Shown here one piece after another: positions 42,160-54,027 of a stretch of 64,000 bases of DNA (its first letter is position 1; each line of letters begins with the position of its first letter). Below the pieces are notes generated by a model. That model made no database searches. It saw only the letters and a program-made list of their open reading frames with translations, and was not told where the DNA came from. This DNA is from Selaginella moellendorffii (lineage: Eukaryota; Streptophyta; Lycopodiopsida; Selaginellales; Selaginellaceae). The stretch is taken from the NCBI RefSeq assembly GCF_000143415.4, contig NW_003314363.1, positions 496,001 to 560,000 of the forward strand, given 5' to 3'. The translations under genes were made by a program, and so were the position numbers.

Positions 42160-42480
42160 GCAGTGCCATACCATGGCTATACCCAACTCAATCCAGCTCC
42201 AACACCACAGCAAGGCTGCCCAACTCTAGCACTAGCTCGGCCATGGCTGCCCAGCTCTAGCTCTCAACCATGGCTTCCCAGCTCCAGCTCTAGCATAGCC
42301 ATGGCCAACTCAACTATGGCCACCCAACTCCAACTCTTAACTACAACTTTCTAGCTCTAGCTCCAGCATGGCCATGGCCACCAAACTCTAGCACAGCCAT
42401 GTCCAGCTTGGCAATGGTCTCCCAACTATAACTCTCAGCCACAACTTCCCAGCTCTAGCTCTGTTGCTGCAATTGGAGAT
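42160..42480. repeat. Degenerate short tandem repeats around agctctagc and ccatggc
   Basis: About ten imperfect units of 25-40 bases alternate agctc(t/c)agctc, accatggc(c/t) and cccaactc. Preceded by a CT-rich run. A looser copy of the same words recurs at 42740-42860. No stable reading frame. Confidence 0.65.
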
Positions 42481-43768
42481 CGTGTGATTGTTCAGCATGG
42501 GGTTTGACAAGTCAACCTCAAAAAGTGCAAGGAGTGTGGCATGGTGGTTACCAACCCACTGGATATACTCACATGGATGAGATGGCTGATCTTGCAATGA
42601 TGGCACTGTTGGGAACAATGTGGCAGATTTGCCTGGGAAATCACTACATTTGCAAGGGATTGTGGCCAGTCCATGAAGATTTCCCTCTCTCATACAAGGT
42701 AAAGCTCTTGATTCCTGAAAATTTTGATTTCTTGCTTGTACCAGCTCCATCTCTCAGCCATAGCTGCCTAAGCACGGCCATGCAACTCCATCTCGGCTGC
42801 TCTATAGCCATGCACCATAACAAAATAGGGTCAAGCATAGCTAAGCACCATAGTTGTGAGTAGGAGCAGTCACATTTCAAGTTTCTTATGGCTTGGGATA
42901 GGTTAGCCATCACTCTTAGCAAACATCTAAAGTTCCATGCAGGAGACAAGGTTAATAGCTATACATCACAACACTTAGTAGTTGAGATCAAGCAATTTTT
43001 CCTTGCCAGAGTATGTGTATTTAAATATCTTGAGAATAAAACTATAACTATAATCTAAACTAAACTTGTGAGTGCATGCTCCCATGAGTTTATCTCCAAC
43101 TTGAAGAATCTACTTATACTTTCTAGCGTTTTTTTGGTGAAATCTTGCAGGCCACTTCGTGCTAGTTCTCTCCATCTTGCACCAAGATTGGCTTCCGCGG
43201 CCATATCATGTCCACAAAATTGGACGGTGGCTGGCAAAGTTGTGAGGCGCTCCAGATGTGGACCAGTGTGTGGGAGTCTACTACTCGGGCAAGCTTGATT
43301 GCTCCTCCAGCTTTGTTCAGAGTCTGGAGCAAAGGTATATCATTTCATTGCTCGAGATGCTAAAATACAATACATTGATTAAGACAAATTACCCGGATAA
43401 CCACAATGAACATGCTGAAGAGAATAAGGATATCGCGAGTTTAAAAAAGGACTGAAGAACAGATTTCCATTGTGCGTGAAATGGGGTCATCTTGCAGATA
43501 AAAGGTAAGCCAATGACGTGTCTTAGGGCTAAGGGTTTGCTCTATGGATCGTTTGCTCGAATGCTCAGCTGCCGCGAAGAAAGATCGTGGAGGTGACGCG
43601 CTCCATCGCCAAATGAGGACATTCCACTCAAGCAGCATCAGATGTGGGACTGCTCAATGAAACACGAGGTGCCTCGTCGATGGCTGCCTTCTGGAGGTGA
43701 GAGTTTGGAGACTATAGATTAAAAACCTCTCTGGTAATTCTTTTACTCTTTCTTTATGTTCCGGGTCT

Positions 43769-44170
43769 CAGAGCAATGAGATTTGGGCTCCCTGCCGCTC
43801 CTGCTGCGGCTGCTGCGTCGCATGGTATCCCTGTTGTTGATATCGACGGGGACGGCAATTTTATCATGAACATTCAGGTGCATCTCTTGAACTTACAAAG
43901 ACAATACCTTCATTTATCTTTTGTACGCTAGGAGCCGGCCACAATCCACGTCGAGAAGCTCCGGTCTTGAATAATCAGCATCTGGGAATGGTTGCACAAT
44001 GGGAGGATCGATTTTACAAGGTATTGCTTTGACAACTTTCAGCAGTTTTTATATTTTCGTTTCAGGCGAACCGAGCTCACACATACCTGGGCGATCTGGA
44101 CGCGGAAGCAGAGGTCTATCCTGACTTCCGTAAGTTTGCTGACGCTTGCAAAGTATGCGAAGTATGCGTA
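43769..44170 (+). pseudogene. Acetolactate synthase fragment
   Basis: Three exon-like pieces match the C-terminal TPP-binding domain of plant acetolactate synthase (first enzyme of branched-chain amino-acid synthesis): RFGLPAA with [15 protein letters not shown], then EPATIHVEKL, a frame shift near 43967, then NNQHLGMVAQWEDRFYK, and after an intron (44022-44066) ANRAHTYLGDLDAEAEVYPDF. The region before the first piece and the last ~100 residues of the enzyme are absent. The introns look spliced in place, so this is a genomic fragment and not a retrocopy. Confidence 0.75.
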
Positions 44171-44382
44171 TTTTCCGCCGTTGCCGCATAAGTTGTGTAT
44201 CGTGATTTTTTCTTTAGGGGACCAATGTCTGATTCTCACGGGGAGGACAGGGTATAGAAGGAGAAAGCTCGGGCTTTGGGGTGTTCATCAGAACAAGGCA
44301 TAGAGCTTGTCTTTCATCATTAGAACTCTAACGTAAGTGTTCGGAGTTTGTGACTTCCTTCATATCCGGCTTGTTTTTTCAG

Positions 44383-45262
44383 GATTGTTATCCAGTGTTT
44401 CAAGAGCATCGAGAAGATAAAAGCAGACAAGGAGGAAGAAAATACGTTTTCGTGCCAATGCTGGTAACTGTTGAAACTTTGTTTCTTGTTGTCGCAGCTA
44501 TAACTAGTTCGTTTTGTAGGGTGCTCATTGCGGCGGTGACGTTTGTCGAAAGAACAACCGATTTCCTGGTAAGATCCAGAGCTAGCTAGAATAGCAAGCA
44601 GTGAGGTGTCTTTGCTTGCTGTAGGCTTCCGATGTACGATGAAGCAAAGCTTCGTTTTATAGTTTCCTTGTGGTATTCCAAGACTAAAGTTTGCTACATT
44701 CTTTTGTTTTCGTACTGTAAGGAGCGAAATTTATACTTTCAGGGGACAAACTACGTTTATTAAGCCGTTTGTGACGAGCTACGAACCGGAAGTTGACCGG
44801 AAACTGGGTGAATTGAAGGGACAGGTGAAAGACTTGACGTATCTTCTCTGGCAGCGCGTTTCTCTATTCGCCCAGTCCAAGTTTTTCGAGTTCCTTCAGT
44901 GCTTTGGCCTGTCCTCAGAGACTCTCCAGGCTCACAGGTGTCATTTTCCGCAGGTTCGTGCTTTCATCCCGTGTTCTTCATTTTCTCTTCTGTTTTTCTC
45001 TAACAGTACTTTTGATGCAATGCAGTTGCAACCAACGAGCTTCCAGTCGCCAGGAAATGTGGATCCCACGTACTGCAGTCAAGTTGTGATTCGGGAAGAA
45101 AGCAAAGAGACCGAGACCAGCTTGACAAGGGACAGTGGCAAGCACGGGCAGCAGCAGTGCTCTTCATTGACATCTCATAGAATTGACCGAGAACCAACAT
45201 CGCCCTCGAACTTACATCCGCGTCCCTTGACAACCGAAAAGGCAAAAGCAAAGGCAAAGTGA
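44383..45262 (+). pseudogene. Unknown multi-exon-like remnant
   Basis: Successive open segments with good splice sites, but no model keeps one frame across all of them. Segments: QCFKSIEKIKADKEEENTF (44383-44463), a 49-base exon-like piece (44520-44568), LPMYDEAKLRFIVSLWYSK (from 44626), and FVTSYEPEVDRKLGELKG with DLTYLLWQRVSLFAQSKFFE (to about 44953), ending in a polar tail with stop at 45260-45262. I do not know the family. One frame of the 49-base piece places Cys residues in CxxxxC spacing, hinting at a zinc-binding ancestor, but that is weak. Confidence 0.35.
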
Positions 45263-46078
45263 ATTTGCTGTATCCAACTAGAGGTATGGACCACGTTTCT
45301 TCACCAAAGAGAACTACTTATCACAGGTTGCTGGATCCAACTTAGAGGTATGGAGAGCGAGAGAGAGTTTTTTAAGTTTCTCGTTGTGGAGAGGAATACT
45401 ACTGCTGTACTTGTCACAGGACTTTCTTTCACCATTTCGGCGATCAACACGGACAGCCTTAAGTGTTCCAGGAGCTGGAGACTTCGACCAAAAAGATATG
45501 CTAGCTAGGGAGAGCTTTCATGACGCGACATTGGTGGCTAAAGATCGATATAATATTTTTCCATGGTTAGTGCCAGCCAGCCATACCGGACGGATGAATG
45601 AATGGGATGAACAAACAGTTGTCACGCAAATGATTGGAACACACAAAGGTTTCCTTTGCTCTTTTCTTTAGTGTTGTTTATTCCATCATCGCGCGAAGTT
45701 TTATTCAATGCCAAGTTTCCTTTTTTGCTGTACAGCACAACACATCTCTCGCTGCTTTCAGCGAGAAAAAATGGAGGAAAAAGAAAAAGAGAGAAAACCA
45801 AAGAATGTTTTGTTTGTTGGCTGGTTGGTTGTCCGATTGGCCTTGTTTTGTTTTTTTTTTTTCGGCTCGCCATTGTCTCAGCAACCACCAGATCGAATGG
45901 TTAAAGCTTCAGCATCGTCAAATCCTGAAGAAAATTGGGAACGAAGAAAAAAAAGAAAAACGGAGGAGCAAGGGAAGAACTTACACCACCCAACGCGAAA
46001 AAAGAAGAGAAGAACCAAGAAAAAAAAAACCGAGAACTTCCCTCTCTTCACCGCTGCGCTGCTGCGTGAGAGCACTCG
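45263..46078. other. Intergenic, purine-rich, no gene
   Basis: Includes A-rich tracts (45860-46030) immediately downstream of the PUB gene. Short ORFs are low-complexity. Nothing recognised. Confidence 0.5.
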
Positions 46079-48200
46079 CTACAAGACGTTGTCCACTTCG
46101 GCCATTTCATCTTGCTTGCAGAGATGCTCGAGCAAACTCCCGGCCTTTCGCCGCGCTCGCATCGTCCCATTCACCGCCAGCTCCGCCAGCGGGAGATACG
46201 CCCCGAGCTGGTGCGCCGCCACGACGTGAGCTGAATCGTTGGAGCACAACGCTAGCAGCACCGCGGCAGCATTCTCCTTCGTCCTGGCCGAGCCGGAGCT
46301 GATGAGCTCCACCAGCACGGGCACCGGCGACTCATTCCCGACCGCCACCCTCCCCTCGTGGTGCGTCACCAAAATGGCCAGGATCGCCAAACTCTCGTCC
46401 ACCATCCCGGCCCGAGTGTCCAGCAGCTCTCTCATGAGCGCCGGAACTATCCCCGCCCGGACAGCTCTCGCCTTGTTGCCTTGGTATATCGACAAGTTGA
46501 AGAGCGCGGTGGCCGCGTCCTTCTTCCCCCGCAAGCTCCCGCTGTTGAAGAGATCCACCAGCGTCGGTATCGCGCCCGACGCTCCTATCGTCACCTTGTT
46601 CTCGTCCGCCACGGAGAGACTAAACAGCGTCGCCGCCGCGTTCTCCCTGGCCTCCATGCTGCCACCACGTAGAACTTCCACTATCGGCTCGATGGCCCCG
46701 GCTAGAACGATCAGTCCCTTGTTCTGGTCGTGGATGGACAGGTTGAGCAGTGCCGTGACCGCGTGCTCTTGCGTGCGCTTGTCCTGCGTCGAGAGCAGCT
46801 CCACCAGGAGTGGAATCCCTCCGGCCTCGGCGATGCTGATCCTGTTTTCTATGCTTCTCTTTGCGAGCAAGCGTAGCTCCCCCGCTGCTGCTCGCTTCTC
46901 CTCGAGCTGGCCGGTTGCGAGGCGCTGGACCAAGGCCTCTACAACCACTAAGTCCGTTGCATGCGGTACGTCTATCCCATGGCTGCTGCTGAGCTTCCCG
47001 CTCGGCCTGCTGCTGCCGTATCCTTTCGGTGGCTCCAGGCCGTGTGTCTCGCACCAGTGAGCAATGAGGCTCCGCAGTACGTAGTTTGGCGTCAGTACCA
47101 GATGCGTGAGAGGTTGTCTCGTCTTCGGGCATGTCTTGTGTCCGGCATCTAGCCACTTTTGGATCGATGCTCGCTCGTAAGTCTGCCAGCCACCAGCAAA
47201 AGTGTGTAAGAACAAGGTGAAAGAATAAGGCTCGGCTCGGAGCTTTTGTCTCACGAGAAAACACCACTAACCTGTCCCGTGGCGACGATGACTGGATCCT
47301 TCATCAGCTCCAGTGAGATTGGACACTGGAAGTCCTCTGGAATGGCCGGAGGAGCCGGCTTCTCCGCAGGAGCTTCGGGTGTCTCCACCATGGCTGCCTC
47401 CGGGTTCTTGGACAGTGCAAGCTCCTGTAGTTTTCCCAGCAACGCGTATACCTTGTCGATGTTCTCGTCACGCTTCGTACCAGCAAACATGGCTTGCAGT
47501 GCCTGTGACTCCTGTTGCAATTCGGACATTGTTCTCAGGCGCAACTTCCCAGCCAGTCTCTCCAGAGCCAGCTTGCAACTGTCTCGGTTTCCGCCCAAGA
47601 CGGTCACTGCATCTTCCGAAAGCTGTGAATCCAGAGAGCTTTGTCTGCCTTTGGCTCGACGCAATTGCGAATGCACAAGCACAACCTGTACATTACAGCA
47701 GCAGTTTGTCAGCCACTTTGAGACGATGAAGGAGAGATTTTGCGTGCCTGCTCGTGAACTTCGTCCGACAGGAACAAGGAGTTGTAAGGAAGCTCGTCCA
47801 GAGCCTGCCCGAGATTGACGACCGCCGAGCAAAACGCACTGGACACGGCTTCTCCCTCTAGCACCTGATTCCAAAAGCCTGCAAACGTCAGCTCCTTTCA
47901 CATCCAAGAGCAAATTGTTTCTGTTACCAGATAGAGCTTGCTCCCGCTGTGACACTGGAGCAGCAGCTGCTTGGAGAACTCTAGCGCGCTCTTGAGCGCC
48001 TGGAACGACGCGAGCGCTCCCTCGGGCAGCGGCTCCTTGAGATCCCTGACTTCCTCAAACAAGGGGCCTAGCAGCTTAATTCTCCTGGCGAGGCTCACGG
48101 ACTCCTTCCGGTGCGATTTTATGTACTCCCTGTACATGCTGATATCGTTCACGATGTCAAGCAGCGACTGGAAGAGCAACTGCAAAATGACTTCAGCCAT
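46079..48200 (-). CDS. PUB: Plant U-box E3 ubiquitin ligase with armadillo repeats (PUB13/14-like)
   Basis: Four exons (47928-48200, 47748-47864, 47272-47685, 46079-47182) give 635 aa. Order: an N-terminal UND-type helical domain (residues 1-230, with [15 protein letters not shown] across intron 1), a U-box at about 245-320 ([38 protein letters not shown]), then about six ARM repeats to the end ([44 protein letters not shown]). U-boxes recruit E2 enzymes without zinc. Relatives regulate defence and cell death. The intron after exon 2 appears to have a GC donor (CAG|GCACGC). The intron at 47183-47271 splits the U-box, as in angiosperm genes of this clade. Confidence 0.95.
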
Positions 48201-48784
48201 AGTGAAACCACTTCCCCGTGCTCGTTGCTTGATCTTGCTTCACTCTCCGCTGCCTGCCTATCCCAGCTACAAACGATGCTGCTGTCACCCTATCCTAAAC
48301 GGAAACCAATTCAATCCGCTTGCTCCCTTCAGCATTCCCTACCCGGAGCTTTGAGCCTCGACCACTTCATCCCTTTTGTCCTGCCTGCTGCTATTCCAGC
48401 TCGTCGATATTCCCCCTAGCGCACCTAGGATACTACTAAACTTCTATACTGCCCGTGTTCTCCTCCCTATTCTTCCTTTCTCGTCTCCTTCTCATCTCTT
48501 TCCCTCCCATTCTTTTGTTCCTGTTTCTACTGCTTCTCCCCCTGCTGCTCGCCAGCCATGGCAATGGTGGGCACATGGCACAGCACATGGTTTGTCGGCC
48601 AACTTGGCCAGACGAGACCAGGCCATCCCAGAGCAGCGAACTTAAGCGGGCAAAGACTGGCAACGGATTTTACCAGAAGCCGAAGAAAATAGAAGTAGAT
48701 GATGCCAAACACATCCCCATCCGGCATGTGTTCCCCGATCTGAATGAGCAAGCGAGAGAGCTTTAAGTTAAAAACAAACATAAA

Positions 48785-49230
48785 ATGATAACTAACCATC
48801 TCTTCCCAAAGACTTGCCTTTGATTGAAAGAGCTGGAAGAGAGCTTTACTTAAAACCGGTGAGGAGGAAAGCGTGACATCCCCATCCTTCGATCTGAAAG
48901 AGCAAGCGAGAGAGCTTAAGTTAAGAAACGAACGAAAACAAAGGAAACCTTCAAGAGCTGATAACTAACCATCTCTTCCCAAAGACTTGCCTGTGATTGA
49001 AAGATTTGGAAGAGAGCTTTGGTTAAAACCAGTGAGGGGGAAAGCGTGACATCCCCATCCTTCGATCTGAAAGAGCGAGCTTAAGACATAAACAAAAAAA
49101 AAAAAAAAAAAAACTTTCAAGAGCTGATAACTAACCATCTCTTCCCAAAGACTTGCCTGTGATTGAAAGAGTTGGAAGCGAGCTTTAGTTAAAACCGGTG
49201 AGGAGGAAAGCGTGACATCCCCATCCTTGC
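48785..49230. repeat. Tandem repeat, about 170 bp, 2.6 copies
   Basis: Copies start near 48785, 48958 and 49125. Each carries taaccatctcttcccaaag, acttgcct, tgattgaaag, ttggaag, aaaaccggtgag and gcgtgacatccccatcc. A partial unit lies upstream (48708-48780). A poly-A run of 20 splits copy 2 from copy 3. No coding frame is shared by all copies. Confidence 0.8.
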
Positions 49231-49611
49231 GTGCTGCACACATCGTCCTTGCTTCCAGTTAAAAAGAAGGAAGGCGGAAATAAAGTAAAAGAAGAGAATG
49301 TGCATTTGGCGTACCCGGGAGCGTGTGTCAGACCGCTCCTCTCTCTCCGACTTTGCCTTGCTGTGATGCTGTTTTGCTTCCTTTGGCTTTTAGCAGCACT
49401 CTTTTTCCCATCATTCACGAGAACAGGGAGAGATGGGATCAAATGCGGAGCCGAGTGAGGTGGTCAGGCGGCCCAGGCGGCTTTTGTTTAAAGACACAAC
49501 CAGCTATATCGAGATTTCCGGCCTGAGCATGTTCGCAAGCATGTGCACTGCACAAAGAAAACCATCACAAAAACAAAGCGATTTGTATAGAAACGAACCT
49601 TGAAATCTTTC

Positions 49612-49643
<32 letters not shown>

Positions 49644-49650
49644 GCTGCAA
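49612..49650. repeat. (CTG)n microsatellite
   Basis: About 12 CTG/TTG triplets in non-coding DNA downstream of the TAP46 pseudogene. Confidence 0.85.
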
Positions 49651-49809
49651 CCATATCAAATCCGCAGTGTACGAGGACAGGTGAGCAGTTCAATCTCACT
49701 CATGGCGCAAGTACACAGTCCCCTACAGATCGAGCATCTTTGTTGGAAAGCAAGACAAGCTTTAATCAAAGTAAGAAGCAGGGGGGGGGAAACACACGCT
49801 TTTTTTACC

Positions 49810-51110
49810 CGCAAGGCGTCAACTTCTTGTTGCCAGAGCCACGAGGATTTTCATCCTTCCATCGTCCAATGCTCGCTGCTTCTGCTCCGCTGCCTCATCG
49901 TCACTCCCGTCCTTGAGCCCTGGTCGACTTGGAATAACTGCTGGTTTCTCTCTTGCAACTTCCGCATCACCTCCGTCTCTTTCAGCCTCGCCTGCTCAGT
50001 GCTCATGGTTGGCAAGCTGCACCACCACCAACCGGGATTTAGCCATCGATAAAAAAGGAGAAAACGTAAAACGAAGAAGGTGAAGAAGCTAGAAACCTGT
50101 GACTGGGTTGGAAGATCTGCGCTGCAAGTCGCTCTGTTATGCTGCTGCCATCCAGACTGGCCGGGCCAAACAGCGGTTGGTTGGCACCGTCCGAAATATT
50201 TGCTCTCCCTTCAATTGCATCCCGGGCAAAAGTTGCACAGGTGACTGGTCTCAACACCTTTAACTTGGTGATGGCCTCCGGCCTCGGCTTTGACGTGTCT
50301 CTCATCAAGAACGGCTTGAGCAAATCCTGCGAAAAAAAAGCAGTAGTTGATGCGAGACGAAACCGGAACAGACACGCACAAACCTCGTCGTTTTCCTTCC
50401 GCATTGTTTCCTCCCTTTGAAGCATTTCTAAGAGATCCACCGCCTGCACACAAGTGCATTTACCTTGCACACTGCCAAAGATAATTGGACAACCCAAGCC
50501 TGCAAAGGGAAACCAAGGCGTTGATTCCTGGTGTGAAGAAAGAAAGAGAGCTTACTTCTCTTCATCTGGAATATCTTCGTCGTCGTAATCAACAACTTGT
50601 GTTCCAGCTGCTTGCATGGAACGCCTCCGTCGTTCCTTCCTCTCATTAATCTCCTGCAGCTTAGATTTTGCAGCTCGTTGCTCTTGAATCGTGCTACATA
50701 CAAAAACAAAGTTAAGACACCACGGACAAACGAAAACACGATGGGAAAAAAAGATTTTAAAAGAAAGATAAAAAAACTTTTCAGCTCGTCGGATCAGAGT
50801 AGCGTGTCGATGCCACCAATTCACCCTCCGAGAAGCTCACAGGATCTTACAAAGGTCCCAAAAAACTAAAAACTTCCCAAAACAAAAGAAAAAAAGAATA
50901 CAAGATCTGAACCCGTTAGATCGCCTAATACTCAACGAGAGAAAAAAAAAAAAAAAGTTCCAAGCAAGTGCTTCTTTGGCATTGTGGTGGCAACCTAATT
51001 CCCTTATTGGCCTCATCCTAGACAAGAAAATGCGAGGATCATGCAAGAACGTTCCAGCGGAGGACGCACTACACATACCGGATCGAAGAGCTCCTTGTGC
51101 GCACAATATC
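49810..51110 (-). pseudogene. TAP46 pseudogene (tandem copy)
   Basis: Minus-strand DNA collinear with the intact TAP46 gene at 52090-53765: SKLQEINERKERRRRSMQAAG, then AVDLLEMLQREET, LFGPASLDGSSIT and IFQPSHRF are still readable. The equivalents of exons 2-4 are missing, and exon 8 has lost residues and shifts frame. The last exon runs out of frame after ERNQQL and stops early (TGA near 49855). Start-codon DNA is not conserved. Same order and strand as the functional gene, so it arose by tandem duplication. Confidence 0.85.
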
Positions 51111-52089
51111 ACACTTGAAATGGAGAGGAACAAGAACCGCTGGAACAGCGAAATAAACCCTAAAACAATCCCAACGTATCTCTTTGCAAAAGTTCTTTCT
51201 TTTATCAACTTGAAATGTCATCACTTCCTGATTTCTTTTGATCCACATCCATTCTAGACACGATCCGACACCTGGACAGTAACCACAGCTCCAGAGCTCT
51301 CTTGTGATAGTCATCACTGCAAGAATTACAAGCCGCATCGTCTCCCGGCCGATCATCTTCCTTGGCACTTACGCCACAGCTTCGGCCTCCTTAAGCAAGA
51401 AAAAAGAAAAAAGAAACTTTTCGGCAAAGCAGTAAAAGGAAGAAGAAAATGTAGAAGGTTGGCCTTTCTTCCACAATATTGTTGTTTGTAATTACACTTA
51501 GATTAGATGAGAATACGATGACCTCGACGTTCAAGTTCCGCACGACAACAACATGGATCTTCTCTATCCTCGATCGTATAGAAGTGAAGAGAAACTTCTC
51601 GTACGCGAGTGCCGTCATCCTCGAGGTAAGCCAGAAGGAGTGCAGCACGCAACGCCTTGCAAGGCGACTCCACGAAACTCTTCCGAGAGATAAGCAAGAA
51701 CCGATGATCTCTCAAGCCGAGCTGCTCTGGATTCCTGCAGGTTGAAACACGCAATCGGTGACAAAGCAATCACTCACTCAACATTGTTCTTCCTGCTCGA
51801 CTGCGCGCGAGCACTCCCACTTCTGGCGTTGCTTGTGCAACAGTAGTTCTCTTATCGTCTTTCCATTCTACTGGATGCTCACGCTTTTCCCACAGCCCGG
51901 AGCCCCTATATAACGTACTTGATCAACGCCCATACCATTGTCTCTCTTCCTTCTCACAAAAACATAAACCCTCGAAGTTCTTGCTGCAGCTATACCAATA
52001 CAAAGTTATCCATAGCTGCCAATAACGAATATCCCAATGTTATTCTATGCGTTGGAATAAAAAAGAAAAAGAAACAAGACACGCATCTT
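51111..52089. other. Spacer between the TAP46 copies
   Basis: Includes an 88-codon ORF on each strand near 51479-51769 with no recognisable features and a TATATAA at about 51907. Nothing else supported. Confidence 0.5.
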
Positions 52090-53765
52090 TCACCCGCAAG
52101 GCGTCAACTTCTTGTTGCCAGAGCCACGAGGATTTTCATCCTTCCAATCGTCCCACGCTCGCTGCTTGCTCTCCGCTGCCTCATCGTCACTCCCGTCCTT
52201 GCTCTCCTCCTCGAGCCAGGTCGACTTGGACTCCTGCTGCAGCTGCTGGTTCCTCTCTTGCCACTTCCGCATCATCTCCATCTCTTTCAGCCCCGCCTGC
52301 TCAATGCTCATGCTCGGCAAGCTGCACCACCGCCAAACCGGGACTGAGCCAACAGGACAAAAACGAAAAACGAAAAGGAGGTGAAGAAACTAGAAACCTG
52401 TGACTGGGTTGGAAGACCTGCGCTGCAAGTCGTTCCCTCTCAGTTGTTATGCTGCTGCCAACCAGACTGGCCGGGCCGAACAGAGGTTGATGGCTGTGCT
52501 GGTGACCGTCGGAAATATTTGCTCTCCCTTCAATCACATCTTGGGCGAAAGTTGCGCAGGTTATTGGTTGCGCTGGTCTCAACACCTTCGACTTGGTGGC
52601 GGACTCACGATGCCAGGCCTCCGCTTTAGCGTGTCTCTCGTCAAGAACGGCTTGAGCAAACTCACCTCCGTTCTGCAGGGAAAAGGTAGTTAATACGAGA
52701 CGAAACCGGAACTCGCACAAACCTCGTTTTCCTTTCTCACAGCTAATAGCATTGTTTCCTCCCGTTGAAGCATTTCTAAAAGATCCACCGCCTGCAAGTA
52801 AAAGCTCATTTGCCACAGTCTACACACACGAGCGCATTACCTTACACACTGCCAAAGATAATTGGACAAACCAAGCCTGCAAAGAGAAATCAAGACGTTA
52901 ATTCGCTGGTGTGGACGAGGAAAAACGAAAAGAAAACGTACTTCTCGCTCCTCCTCGTCGTCTCCATCTGGAATATCTTCCTCGCCGTAATCAACAACTT
53001 GTTTCCCAGCTGCTTGCATGGAACGTCTCCGTCGTTCCTTCCTCTCATTAATCTCCTGCAGCTTAGATTCTGCAGCTCGCTGCCTCTTGAATCGTGTTAT
53101 CTACACAAGCGAAGTTAAGAGACTGCGAAAAATTCCAAATGCCTTTGCAAGAAAAAAACAATTTTTTTAAAGGAAAAGGAAAAGACCTTCTCAGCTCTTC
53201 GCGTTGCAGGATCAACAGGAGTGTCGCGTGTCGATGCCACCAATTCACCCTCGGGTACAAGATCCAGAAGCTCGCAGGATCTAACAAAGGTCTAAAACAT
53301 CTCAAAAATCATTGTCAAACCAAGAAAACAAATGACAGATCACCTTAAGATGATTGATTGCAGCTCTAACAACATCGATACGTTCCGTAGCTGGAGTCCT
53401 CTCAGTCAGCTCGCCTAGATAATACTCCACCTTCGATCAACGCGCAAAGCTAAGAGAACAAAAACAAAAGGAAGAAAGAAGAGCCTTACCAGCAAATACT
53501 TTAGGTCGGAAGTGCTAACATCCTCCTTCTTCTCGTTGCTGGAGAAGATCGCGAGCTTGTCCACCATCTCCTGGCATTGTAGCAGCAACCTAATTCCCTT
53601 GTTGAGCTCGTCCTAGACAAGAAAATGCGAGGCATCACGAGAACGCTCCGGCGGAGGAGGCGCTACACGTACCGGATCGAGCTGGGACGAAGCGCTCCGC
53701 GTGTGAAGCGCCTGCGCGCGCTGGAACAGCAGCGGCAGCGGCACGTCCTCCACGATCTCGCCCAT
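52090..53765 (-). CDS. TAP46: TAP46/IGBP1-type PP2A regulatory protein
   Basis: Binds free catalytic subunits of PP2A, PP4 and PP6 and works downstream of TOR. Nine exons (53673-53765, 53490-53612, 53344-53430, 53187-53291, 52942-53100, 52841-52876, 52741-52791, 52398-52672, 52090-52321) give 386 aa. The N-terminal helical half has CQEMVDKLAIFSSNEKKEDV, SDLKYLL, RFKRQRAAESKLQEIKERK-like charged helix and AVDLLEMLQREE. The C-terminal part carries QPITCATFAQDVIEGRA, FGPASLVG, ERLAAQVFQPSH and ends in the invariant DENPRGSGNKKLTPCG. A telo-box precedes the start. Two exons are only 36 and 51 nt. Confidence 0.95.
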
Positions 53766-54027
53766 TTCTTCCAAAATGCTATAAACCCTAAAACGCCCAG
53801 GCCAGCGTGGCACTTAGTGCCAATGCAAACCCACGTGGCACAAACACGTGGCGGTTTAATCGAAGCATTGCTCGACAATGGTGTTCCTTTTTCACATTGT
53901 TCTTCTCGTCCACGAAAGGGACATGGTATTCGTTGTTCTTCTCGTCCAAAGTGTTCGTTTCCAGGCTATTCAACGAACTTTGTCTTTGCAAGTTCTGTTT
54001 TTCTTCTTTTATTCCGGATCCCTGGCC

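Noticed and set aside
49600-49660. Poly-Leu ORF through the CTG repeat
   Set aside because: Low-complexity microsatellite translation with no further coding support.
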